Shown piece by piece: positions 8,116 to 15,322 of a stretch of DNA of 64,000 nt. This DNA is from Oligoflexus sp. (GTDB lineage: Bacteria > Bdellovibrionota_B > Oligoflexia > Oligoflexales > Oligoflexaceae), in the NCBI RefSeq assembly GCF_035712445.1, contig NZ_DASTAT010000095.1, positions 33,215 to 97,214 of the forward strand. The letters run 5' to 3'. Each line of letters starts with the position of its first letter. Position 1 is the stretch's first letter. Made by a program: the position numbers and the translations under genes. A model generated the notes under the pieces. That model was not told the origin of the DNA and did no database searches. It saw nothing but the letters and a program-made list of their open reading frames with translations.

Positions 8116-9190
8116 AATAGATCAGAAATTGGCCACGATGCGCCAGCTGCTGGCGCGGCAGGGCATGGCCGGTTTCCTTTTGCGAGGGACCGACTGGTTC
8201 GCCTGGGCCACGGGTGGCAGCTCCAACACAGTGCTGCTCGCAGCGGAAACAGGAGTTGCGGAAGTCCTGGTCACGCTGCGGGATGCTTATATCCTTACAG
8301 ATTCCATCGAAGCCGAACGGTTCCTGAATGAAGAGGCACCCACCCCTTATTTGGTATGGAGTGCGCCCTGGCAGGATCCTTTTGCACGCAAAGCATTTGT
8401 TCTGGACCAAACCCGAGGCGGTCTTTTAGCAAGCGATCGGCCGCGCGGCGTTGAGTATGCTTTGCCGCGCGACCTCTGGCTTTTAAGGCGTGAGCTGATG
8501 CCTGAAGAGCAGGATCGTTATCGTCTCCTGTGCCTGGAAGCGGCAGAAGCGATGACCGAGACTTTGGAAGCCGCTCACCCCGACTGGACAGAATTCGATC
8601 TGGCCGCCGCGGGTTCGGCCGCCCTTTGGAAAAGGGGCATTCATCCCGCATTAACGATGGCCGGTGGTGAAAATCGCCTGCCTCGTTATCGGCATCCTGT
8701 CGCGTCACGCGAAAAGCTCGGGAGTCGGGCCATGCTGGTTTTTTGCGCGCGCCGGCATGGGCTTTATGCGAATCTCTCGCGCTTTGTCTATTTCCGCAAG
8801 CCGGACAAGGACGAAGAAAAACACAAACTCGATCTTGCGCATGTGGAAGCTGCAGCCTGGCAGGCCAGCCGCCCCGGTGTGCCGCTCAGCAAGATTTATG
8901 AAAAGATAGTCGCAGCCTATGAAAGCATGGGGTACGTCGATGAACCAAGTCGTCATCATCAGGGCGGCCCCACGGGTTACCTGGCGCGTGAGGAAGTGGC
9001 TTCACCGCAGAGCACGGATCCTGTCGCGGATGGTACCGCGTTGGCCTGGAATCCCAGTGTGAAAGGTGGAAAGATCGAGGATACTATCCTGGTTCGTGGT
9101 TCACAGACCGATATTCTCACAGTCGATCCGCGCTGGCCGACGTTTGAATTTGCGGATCGGAAACGCCCTGACTTTCTGGTGAAACTATGA
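8108..9190 (+). CDS. M24 (creatinase/aminopeptidase P fold) protein lacking metal ligands
   Basis: A 360-residue protein with the two-part creatinase architecture: an N-terminal domain (about 1-145) and a pita-bread-like C-terminal domain (about 150-355). Against M24 peptidases, several metal-ligand positions have changed. The first Asp region reads VFCARRHGLYANLSR (Asp lost, second Asp now Asn) and the Glu of the EPG motif reads AWNPS, while the His of RHHQGG and the Glu of KIEDT remain. It is therefore unlikely to be a normal dinuclear metallopeptidase. The start is TTG at 8108, overlapping galT; it shares ATGA with galK. Being embedded between galT and galK suggests a job in sugar metabolism, but that is inference. 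Confidence 0.7.
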   Translation: MSEIDQKLATMRQLLARQGMAGFLLRGTDWFAWATGGSSNTVLLAAETGVAEVLVTLRDAYILTDSIEAERFLNEEAPTPYLVWSAPWQDPFARKAFVLDQTRGGLLASDRPRGVEYALPRDLWLLRRELMPEEQDRYRLLCLEAAEAMTETLEAAHPDWTEFDLAAAGSAALWKRGIHPALTMAGGENRLPRYRHPVASREKLGSRAMLVFCARRHGLYANLSRFVYFRKPDKDEEKHKLDLAHVEAAAWQASRPGVPLSKIYEKIVAAYESMGYVDEPSRHHQGGPTGYLAREEVASPQSTDPVADGTALAWNPSVKGGKIEDTILVRGSQTDILTVDPRWPTFEFADRKRPDFLVKL

Positions 9191-10290
9191 AAACTGCTTT
9201 TCAAAGACTGTTCGATCGCAGCCCAACGAGCATGGTGGAAGCCCCTGGACGCGTGAATCTGATCGGCGAGCACACCGATTACAATGGTGGTTTCGTCCTG
9301 CCCACTCTGATTCCGCAAAAAACCCTGGTGCATCTGGCTCCGCGCAAGGACCGCAAGGTTCAACTGTCCACCATGGATCGCGACGGGCATATGCGCCGCT
9401 TTACGTATCAAATCGGTGAAGAGCATGCTCAGGATGCGTGGGGCGATTATATTCAAGGTCTGACCTGGCTTTACGCGCGCGAAGGAATCAACGTCCAGGG
9501 TTTTGATGCGCTGATCACTTCGCATGTGCCGATGGGAGCCGGCCTTTCTTCAAGTGCGGCGCTCCTGGTGGCGTTTTCACGGGCTCTGCGCGAGGCTTTT
9601 TCCTTGAGTCTGACCGATGTGCAGATCGCTCTTTTGTGCCAAAGAGTTGAAAACGAGTTCGTCGGGGCCCGCGTTGGCATTATGGATCAGATGGCCATCA
9701 GCCTGGGCGATCATAATCATGCCTTGTTTTTGGATACGCGGGATCTCAGTACGCGTCTGATTCCTTTGCCCTGGAATAAGATGGATCTCTTCGTCATTAA
9801 TTCCGGCGTGAGGCACCGGCTCAGCGAAGGCGGCGGTTACAACAGCCGCCGTTCAGAATGCGAAGAAGCCTGCCATCTTCTGGGCGTGAAGCAGCTGCGG
9901 GATATCACGGACCCGGATCGTTTGGGTTCCCTGCCCCAGCTCTATCAAAAACGGGCGCGGCATGTGGTGACGGAAAATCAACGGGTTCTGGAGGCCGTGG
10001 AAGCCCTGCAGAACGGCGATATGCTGCGCCTTGGGAAGCTGATGCAGGAGTCGCATCTTTCCATGCGGGACGATTATGAAGTGTCTGTGCCCGAAATCGA
10101 TATCCTGGTCGAGGAATCCCTGCGCGAGCCCGGAGTTTTCGGAGCGCGACTGACAGGAGGCGGCTTCGGTGGCTCCATCGTGGGGATCTGCGAGCCGAAA
10201 CAGGCGCTTCTTGTCGCAAAACACATCGTGGAACGAGCCCGGCAACGCTTTGATGAAACGCCTACCATCCTGGTTCCCGAAAGTTTCTAA
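9187..10290 (+). CDS. galK: Galactokinase
   Basis: A 367-residue GHMP kinase that phosphorylates galactose at C1 with ATP. The galactokinase signature GRVNLIGEHTDYNGG is near the N-terminus, the GHMP ATP-binding loop reads MGAGLSSSAAL, and the C-terminal GHMP motif reads LTGGGFGGS. The segment GVRHRLSEGGGYNSRR is also typical. It overlaps the preceding M24-like gene by ATGA and is last in the galactose run, so it is probably translated by coupling. Length agrees with the family (about 380 residues). Confidence 0.94.
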   Translation: MKTAFQRLFDRSPTSMVEAPGRVNLIGEHTDYNGGFVLPTLIPQKTLVHLAPRKDRKVQLSTMDRDGHMRRFTYQIGEEHAQDAWGDYIQGLTWLYAREGINVQGFDALITSHVPMGAGLSSSAALLVAFSRALREAFSLSLTDVQIALLCQRVENEFVGARVGIMDQMAISLGDHNHALFLDTRDLSTRLIPLPWNKMDLFVINSGVRHRLSEGGGYNSRRSECEEACHLLGVKQLRDITDPDRLGSLPQLYQKRARHVVTENQRVLEAVEALQNGDMLRLGKLMQESHLSMRDDYEVSVPEIDILVEESLREPGVFGARLTGGGFGGSIVGICEPKQALLVAKHIVERARQRFDETPTILVPESF

Positions 10291-10307
10291 ACAGCCAATG
10301 TTTTAGT

Positions 10308-10341
10308 CTCCTGGCGCAAATTGCTGCTTATGGGCCAGGAG
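10308..10341 (+). other. Inverted repeat after galK
   Basis: An 8-bp perfect inverted repeat, ctcctggc and gccaggag, separated by 18 bases, starts 18 bases after the galK stop. It could end or stabilise the galactose operon mRNA, although the following T-run (around 10363-10369) is too distant for a classical terminator. Confidence 0.35.
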
Positions 10342-10457
10342 TCCTCTGCATTCCCACTCTATTTTTTTCCATATTTGCTGCACGTTAAATGCTGCCAGTA
10401 ATAATGGCTGGCCTTTTGCATTGTATTCAGAAGTCGAAACTAGAGGAGGATAAATGT

Positions 10458-10754
10458 ATGAGTGCATTTCTCAGAAGGTTTTACTTATGGATTGTCGCCT
10501 TGTTTGGAGGCGTGTTCCCTTCCACTCTTTTACTGGCTGACGCGAGTCTTTGCGAACGATTGGAGACGCTGATTCAGGATCCGAAGATTGCCATACACCT
10601 GGAATCGCGTGCCGATGGTTTTGTGATGAAGGCTCAAAGCCGTGAACCCGAGAGTCAAAAGACAGCGCGTTCGTTCGCGGTCGAAGTTTTAAAAGAGCAT
10701 AATCTTGAAAACGAAGTTCCGCGAACCAATGGCTATGGACTTCCTGAACAGTGA
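10458..10754 (+). CDS. Small secreted protein of unknown function
   Basis: A 98-residue protein with a signal peptide (MSAFLRRFYLWIVALFGGVF followed by a small-residue cleavage region) and a mature part of about 70 hydrophilic residues with one Cys (SLCERL). I choose the ATG at 10458 because agaggagga lies about ten bases before it and because it begins the signal sequence; an earlier in-frame start at 10389 lacks a ribosome binding site. A second ATG four bases upstream (10454) is out of frame. I do not recognise a family. It stands alone between the galactose and nitrite-reduction clusters. Confidence 0.5.
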   Translation: MSAFLRRFYLWIVALFGGVFPSTLLLADASLCERLETLIQDPKIAIHLESRADGFVMKAQSREPESQKTARSFAVEVLKEHNLENEVPRTNGYGLPEQ

Positions 10755-11204
10755 ATTCGAGGACCAGCGGCATGGGGTGAATTCCGTCCCATGCCCAGCT
10801 TGATTCCTCCGCCCCGCCCGCGATAGGATACTACTTAACCAAAACTCCCAAGATTCTGAACGACTTTAATCAGATGATGCCCGGAAATATTAAAACATTC
10901 CGCGACCCGTTTGATTTGCAACAGACGCTTCAGCGTGTAAAGCCAGATAAATAGGTACGCGAAACGAATGTTTTGAGTGAAGGGATACATCCATGATCGT
11001 CCTTTGCTCCCCTTGTGTGAAATGCTCCAGCGGAAGGAGCATATGATTTAATTATTTCAGCATGGGCAGGATCGGGAAATATTTTTATCTAATAATATCA
11101 ATACTTTAATGCTTGGCTCTGCCATTGCATTGGGTAAAATGCGGTCAGCCATTCGCAGCCGCAACCCTCGATAGGTTTATGTTTCACTTTTCACGGAGTC
11201 TCTC
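10755..11204. other. 450-base intergenic region upstream of nirK
   Basis: No long gene is seen. A 57-codon open stretch (10781-10954) lacks a start, and a 17-codon Cys-rich frame (10993-11046) is listed separately. The 3' part is AT-rich and must hold the nirK promoter. I looked for a full FNR/NNR palindrome (TTGAT-N4-ATCAA) and did not find one. Confidence 0.5.
10993..11046 (+). CDS. Possible 17-residue Cys-rich leader peptide upstream of nirK
   Basis: A short frame reads MIVLCSPCVKCSSGRSI and stops at a TGA. It is preceded by gaaggga at about eight bases, a good ribosome binding site. It carries CxxCxxC, which could bind metal. Its 3' half forms a 7-bp hairpin (atgctcc 11022-11028, ggagcat 11036-11042). 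A role as a leader peptide or metal sensor for nirK is speculation; the frame may be chance. Confidence 0.2.
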   Translation: MIVLCSPCVKCSSGRSI

Positions 11205-12629
11205 ATGAAATCCTCTTGCTTGTGTCTCAGGCGATCCATCCTTGCCCTGGGGGCCTTGTTGCTCCTTCACAATATCGCTCCTCAGGGGCTGGCCGCTGAT
11301 TTGCCAACAGAAGAAGCAAAACTTACGTTCGCACCTGAAGTGCCTCCGCCTTTGAAGCGCAATACTCCCGCCAAGGTCATCGTCCGTCTGGAAGCCAAGG
11401 AACTCGTATCCCGCCTCGCTGATGGCGTTGACTATACGTTTTGGACGTTCGGCGGTCAGGTTCCGGGAAAATTTATCCGCATCCGTGAAGGTGATACCGT
11501 TGAATTCCATTTCAGCAACCATCCTAGCAGCAAGATGCCTCATAACATCGACCTTCACGCCGTGACAGGTCCTGGCGGTGGCGCGGCCTCATCGTTCACA
11601 GCGCCCGGTCATGAATCAACGTTCTCATTCAAGGCTCTTAACCCTGGCCTCTATATTTACCACTGCGCAACCGCCCCTGTGGGTATGCATATCGCCAACG
11701 GTATGTACGGCCTGATCTATGTCGAGCCCAAGGAACCCCTGCCTCCAGTTGATCGCGAATACTATGTCCTGCAGAGTGAATTCTATACCAAAGGCAAATA
11801 CGGTGAACGCGGTCTGCAAGCCTTTAGCATGGACAAGGCCCTGCGGGAACAACCCGATTATGTGGTCTTCAACGGCTCGGTCGGTGCGTCTGCAAACAAA
11901 CCCATGACGGCCAAAGTTGGCGAGACCATCCGTCTTTTCGTCGGGAACGGCGGACCCAACCTTGTGTCCTCCTTCCATGTGATCGGTGAAATCTTCGATC
12001 GTGTTTACATTGAAGGCGGAACGGCGATCAACAAAGATGTTCAAACCACTCTCGTGCCTGCTGGTGGCTCGGCTATCGTCGAATTCAAAGCCGATGTGCC
12101 CGGAACCTTCATCATCGTCGACCACTCCATCTTCCGCGCCTTCAACAAAGGGGCACTGGCTCAGATCAAAGTGGAAGGCGACGACAACAAGGCCATCTAT
12201 TCCGGTAAAGAGCGGGACGATGTGTACCTGCCTGAAGGTTCAGGCATTCAAACCATTGATACGGGAACCAAGGCCGCTCCTGCTGCCAAGACCAAAGCTG
12301 AGCGCATCGCTGTCGGTAAAAAAGTATACGACACCAACTGTGCAGCCTGTCACCAGCCGAATGGTGAGGGGATACCCCGTGCCTTTCCTCCACTCGCCAA
12401 GTCTGACTTCCTGAATGCTGATAAGGCCCGGGCGGTAAAAGCCGTGGTGCATGGTTTGGAAGGCAAGATCACAGTCAATGGCGCCGAGTATGACAGCGTG
12501 ATGCCGGCCTGGTCTTTAAGCGACGATGATGTGGCCAACGTGCTGACTTTCGTCTACGCGTCCTGGGGCAACAGCGGCAAGGAAGTGACGCCGGCTGAAG
12601 TCGCTGCTGCCAAAGCCACTAAAAAGTAA
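11205..12629 (+). CDS. nirK: Copper nitrite reductase fused to a C-terminal cytochrome c
   Basis: A 474-residue periplasmic enzyme reducing nitrite to nitric oxide. After a signal peptide (about 1-30) come two cupredoxin domains (about 40-345) and a class I cytochrome c domain (about 368-465). Copper ligands are visible: PHNIDLH (type 1 His, catalytic Asp, type 2 His), then H153-C154 and H162 and M167 in [15 protein letters not shown], as in the AniA-like subgroup; later FHVIG and VDHSIFRA carry the remaining catalytic and type 2 histidines. The haem motif CAACH is at 379-383, with a Met ligand likely in VMPAW. The tethered cytochrome should deliver electrons directly to the type 1 copper. 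It leads a cluster with a NirV-like protein and a SCO copper chaperone. Confidence 0.93.
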   Translation: MKSSCLCLRRSILALGALLLLHNIAPQGLAADLPTEEAKLTFAPEVPPPLKRNTPAKVIVRLEAKELVSRLADGVDYTFWTFGGQVPGKFIRIREGDTVEFHFSNHPSSKMPHNIDLHAVTGPGGGAASSFTAPGHESTFSFKALNPGLYIYHCATAPVGMHIANGMYGLIYVEPKEPLPPVDREYYVLQSEFYTKGKYGERGLQAFSMDKALREQPDYVVFNGSVGASANKPMTAKVGETIRLFVGNGGPNLVSSFHVIGEIFDRVYIEGGTAINKDVQTTLVPAGGSAIVEFKADVPGTFIIVDHSIFRAFNKGALAQIKVEGDDNKAIYSGKERDDVYLPEGSGIQTIDTGTKAAPAAKTKAERIAVGKKVYDTNCAACHQPNGEGIPRAFPPLAKSDFLNADKARAVKAVVHGLEGKITVNGAEYDSVMPAWSLSDDDVANVLTFVYASWGNSGKEVTPAEVAAAKATKK

Positions 12630-12644
12630 CACGAGGAACGGCCT

Positions 12645-13451
12645 ATGAGAACGACCAGGGTTTCCGCTCTTATACTGATGCTACTCTTCGCAAGGGAGCG
12701 TACCCTGGCTCAGACGCCGGTGCCCATGATTCAAATTCCAGCGGGTGTCTATGAGTCCTTCGTACCGGAAAAGAAAACACCGAGCGCTCCGCTCAAGGCG
12801 CCTTTGATTCAGGTGGCCGCTTTCCTTCTGGATAAAACACCCGTCACCAATCTCGATTTCCTTCGCTTTGTGGAAGCCCATCCCGAGTGGCAAAAGGATA
12901 AGGTCACTTCGCTTTTTGCGGATGCGACCTATCTTTCCCACTGGGAAGGCGCTTTAAAACCAGGATCTCAGGCACCCGACCAAAGTCCTGTGATTCACGT
13001 CTCCTGGTTCGCCGCGCGGGCTTTCTGCAAGGCTCAGGGCAAACGTCTGCCGACGACCTATGAATGGGAATATGCGGCCAGCCCGGAATTTTTTGGCAAG
13101 TCCGCGACCGATCGCGAGGCGTTTTTGCAGACGATCCTGGAATGGTATTCCCGGCCCTCACCTTCGGTCCTGGGACCTGTGGGGCAGCCCACTCAACATC
13201 GGTTGGGCGTTCAGGACCTGCATGGGCTCATCTGGGAATGGACGGCTGATTTCAGTTCCAACATTGCATCCACCGAACAGCGGGATAATTCCGCGCCCAA
13301 TACTGCGGAATTCTGTGGCGCATCGACTCTGGGTGGGAAAGATCCCACGAATTACGCGAGCTATATGCGCTTTGCTTTTCGCAGCAGCTTAAAAGGAGGG
13401 TTTTCCCTTGCGAATCTTGGCTTCCGTTGCGCGCGCGATGTCGCGCCTTAA
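12645..13451 (+). CDS. nirV: NirV-like SUMF1/formylglycine-generating-enzyme-fold protein
   Basis: A 268-residue exported protein (signal peptide about 1-22) of the SUMF1/FGE-sulfatase fold. Typical blocks are FLLDKTPVTNLDFLRFV, PVIHVSWFAARAFCKAQGKRLPT with YEWEYAA, GLIWEWTADF and the C-terminal LGFRCARD. It lies 15 bases after nirK. SUMF1-fold genes called nirV follow nirK in several denitrifiers, so by synteny this is a NirV; the molecular role of NirV is not settled. The paired Cys of true formylglycine-generating enzymes is not evident, so sulfatase activation is unlikely. GAGGA precedes the ATG. Confidence 0.75.
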   Translation: MRTTRVSALILMLLFARERTLAQTPVPMIQIPAGVYESFVPEKKTPSAPLKAPLIQVAAFLLDKTPVTNLDFLRFVEAHPEWQKDKVTSLFADATYLSHWEGALKPGSQAPDQSPVIHVSWFAARAFCKAQGKRLPTTYEWEYAASPEFFGKSATDREAFLQTILEWYSRPSPSVLGPVGQPTQHRLGVQDLHGLIWEWTADFSSNIASTEQRDNSAPNTAEFCGASTLGGKDPTNYASYMRFAFRSSLKGGFSLANLGFRCARDVAP

Positions 13452-14013
13452 ACTTTGGGTCCTGATCTTCATCGTCGTTCTGCCTGTTGTTACCGCCCAG
13501 CCTCTCATGGGCAAGGACAGCAAGGGCAGCCTTCACGAACTGACAAGCGTATGGAAGGATCAGAATGGCAAAACCTTTCAATGGAAAGATGCCCAAGGCA
13601 GGGTGCTGCTGGTGAGCATGGTCTATACCAGCTGTCAGCAGACCTGCCCTTTGATCATGAGCGAGATGAGCGCTCTGCAGAAATCCCTGCCCGCGGCGCT
13701 CCAGGATAAGGTGGACGTCCTGCTGTTCAGCATGGACCCCAAACGCGATACGCCCGAGCGCCTCAAGGCCTATGCCACAGAACGCAAGCTGAACCCGAAC
13801 TGGCGTCTTTTCAATGGTGCCGAGGATGATGTTCTGGAACTCGGAACGGTGCTGGGGTTCCGCTACAAAAAAATGGAAACAGGTGATTTCGCCCACTCGA
13901 ATATCTTCACCGTGGTGGATCAGAAGGGGCAGATGCAGCATCAGCAGCTGGAACTTTTCAAAGGGCGGGCCGATACCGTGGCTGTCATGCAGAACCTTTT
14001 GAAGACTCCATAA
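13438..14013 (+). CDS. SCO1/SenC family copper chaperone
   Basis: A 191-residue thioredoxin-fold protein with an N-terminal signal or anchor (MSRLKLWVLIFIVVLPVV). The copper-binding CxxxC motif reads YTSCQQTCPL and the distal His is probably in FAHSNIF; SMDPKRDTPE is typical of the family. SCO proteins deliver copper or electrons to cuproenzymes, usually the CuA site of oxidase; here it overlaps nirV and follows nirK, so loading the NirK copper sites is the likely job. I use the ATG at 13438; a TTG at 13408 with aaggaggg upstream is a real alternative, but that motif also encodes conserved NirV residues. Confidence 0.85.
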   Translation: MSRLKLWVLIFIVVLPVVTAQPLMGKDSKGSLHELTSVWKDQNGKTFQWKDAQGRVLLVSMVYTSCQQTCPLIMSEMSALQKSLPAALQDKVDVLLFSMDPKRDTPERLKAYATERKLNPNWRLFNGAEDDVLELGTVLGFRYKKMETGDFAHSNIFTVVDQKGQMQHQQLELFKGRADTVAVMQNLLKTP

Positions 14014-14027
14014 AAAGGAGGAGCGCC

Positions 14028-14747
14028 GTGTCCCGTATCCTTTCCTTCATTCTGCTCACGAGTTTGACTCTGGCCTGCGGCCGCGATTCCGGCTCGTCAG
14101 GCCCGGCCCCGCAGGAGGCCCAGGACGATGCGACTGCGCGTTGCGCGGCCGTGTCTTCCTCCATCACGCGCATCACTGATGTGATCGCGCTCATCAACAG
14201 TCTGCCGAAGCCCGTCACGCTCGATTGCGTGATTGCAAGTCTCCGGCGTCCTTTCGCACTGAATGCGACGGCCAGCGTGATCAGCGCGCAGCCGGCGAGC
14301 AGTCGCGACAAGCCGCGCATATTCCTGCATCATGAAGGACTCTTTCTTTCCGTCGTTCCCGGCACTGCAACCTTGGAGTTCGGAGAAACCTGGCAGAGTA
14401 TTTATTCCATCAAGGGCGAACTGACTTTTCCCATCCAGGAGAACCTTGCGGATAACGCACCTTTTGTCGGCATTGGCCCCATCTTCAGCAGCAGCCAAAA
14501 TCAAACACGCTGCGGTGCCCCCTGTCACCTGACAACAGTGGAATACTCCAAACAAGGCGGTGTGACGATCTTTGCCTCGCAGATTGTGCGTCCCAATCCC
14601 GCGCTGGATATTCCTTTGGATGAATTAAAAGCCGCGTGGAAAAATTGCAGCACGCCTGATGATCCTGCGTGCCAGCTTTATAATGCTCTCTTTGACGAGG
14701 CCGATCCTTTGAGCTTCGAGTTCAACGAAGACTTTCCCTTCTTCTGA
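14028..14747 (+). CDS. Hypothetical lipoprotein at the end of the nirK cluster
   Basis: A 239-residue protein starting with GTG 14 bases after the SCO gene, with aaaaggaggag as ribosome binding site. The signal peptide ends in the lipobox LTLAC, so it should be lipid-anchored. The mature part has a CGAPCH motif near residue 165 that resembles neither a haem c site nor a usual metal site, plus further Cys at RCAA, LDCVI, KNCST and PACQ. Spacing suggests cotranscription with nirK, nirV and sco. Family unknown; a structural or assembly role for the nitrite reductase system is conjecture. Confidence 0.6.
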   Translation: MSRILSFILLTSLTLACGRDSGSSGPAPQEAQDDATARCAAVSSSITRITDVIALINSLPKPVTLDCVIASLRRPFALNATASVISAQPASSRDKPRIFLHHEGLFLSVVPGTATLEFGETWQSIYSIKGELTFPIQENLADNAPFVGIGPIFSSSQNQTRCGAPCHLTTVEYSKQGGVTIFASQIVRPNPALDIPLDELKAAWKNCSTPDDPACQLYNALFDEADPLSFEFNEDFPFF

Positions 14748-14785
14748 TCACCTCTGCGCGAAGTTCTCCGCAGGCGCGCTGAATA

Positions 14786-14833
14786 ACGCTATATTTAGTG
14801 GTTGAAATGAAATTGAAACACTAGATATGCTAA
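14786..14833 (+). promoter_or_regulatory. Tandem NrdR-box-like operator
   Basis: Two 16-base sites resemble the NrdR consensus ACACwATATATwGTGT. Box 1 is acgctatatttagtgg (14786-14801) and box 2 is acactagatatgctaa (14818-14833). Their starts are 32 bases apart, matching the three-helical-turn spacing of known NrdR operators. They lie 33-80 bases before nrdG, where a repressor would block transcription. Box 1 is the better match. NrdR represses ribonucleotide reductase genes when (d)ATP is high. Confidence 0.75.
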
Positions 14834-14865
14834 AGGCATGAGTTCTTCAGCGCGGAGTTGCTGTG

Positions 14866-15312
14866 ATGCGCTATGCCTTTGCTGATGTTGTATTTCAGGA
14901 AGTTCCCGACGAAATTTCCCTCCTTTTTTTTATCTGTGGCTGCCCGCATCGCTGCCCTGGCTGTCATTCGGCAAGCCTATGGAATGCCGAGCAGGGTGAT
15001 TCCCTCAGTTTGGATGTTTATGGCGAATGGCTCGACCGTTATGCCGGTCTTGTCACGTGCATACTTTTTTTCGGCGGCGAGTGGTGGCCGGAGCAGCTGG
15101 CATTACTCCTGAAGACCGCGCAGGGAAGGGGATTCAAAACCTGCCTCTATACCGGCCTTGAACGCGTGAGTCCCGAAATTCAAACGCATCTTGATTATCT
15201 GAAAACAGGTCCCTGGAATCCACGTCTCGGTGGATTGGATCAACCGGGAACCAATCAACGATTCCTACGGCTCGACACAGGTGAAGTTCTTAATTCCCGA
15301 TTCCATAGATGA
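14866..15312 (+). CDS. nrdG: Anaerobic ribonucleotide reductase activating protein
   Basis: A radical SAM protein of 148 residues that makes the glycyl radical on NrdD. The CxxxCxxC cluster-binding motif is in CGCPHRCPGCH near residue 30, and FFGGEW is the SAM-binding GGE-type motif. Length matches NrdG (about 150). I take the ATG at 14866; a GTG immediately before it is possible. ggag lies eight bases upstream. It is directly followed by nrdD (10-base gap), and both sit behind the NrdR-like boxes. Confidence 0.9.
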   Translation: MRYAFADVVFQEVPDEISLLFFICGCPHRCPGCHSASLWNAEQGDSLSLDVYGEWLDRYAGLVTCILFFGGEWWPEQLALLLKTAQGRGFKTCLYTGLERVSPEIQTHLDYLKTGPWNPRLGGLDQPGTNQRFLRLDTGEVLNSRFHR

Positions 15313-15322
15313 GGTTCATGCC

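Noticed and set aside
10781-10954. 57-codon open stretch between the small secreted gene and nirK
   Set aside because: It has no start codon near its beginning, no ribosome site and no recognisable similarity; a frameshifted tail of the previous gene was considered but cannot be shown.
10955-11204. FNR/NNR-type operator before nirK
   Set aside because: No TTGAT-N4-ATCAA-like palindrome is present; only AT-rich sequence was seen.
13985-14027. Ribosome-site hairpin before the lipoprotein gene at 14028 (cctttt/aaaagg)
   Set aside because: The stem is only six AT-rich pairs and covers little of the ribosome site, so it was left out of the leader family.
15230-15322. Longer NrdD frame overlapping nrdG
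   Set aside because: It starts at a TTG without ribosome site and overlaps the nrdG end; the ATG at 15323 has a good ribosome site.
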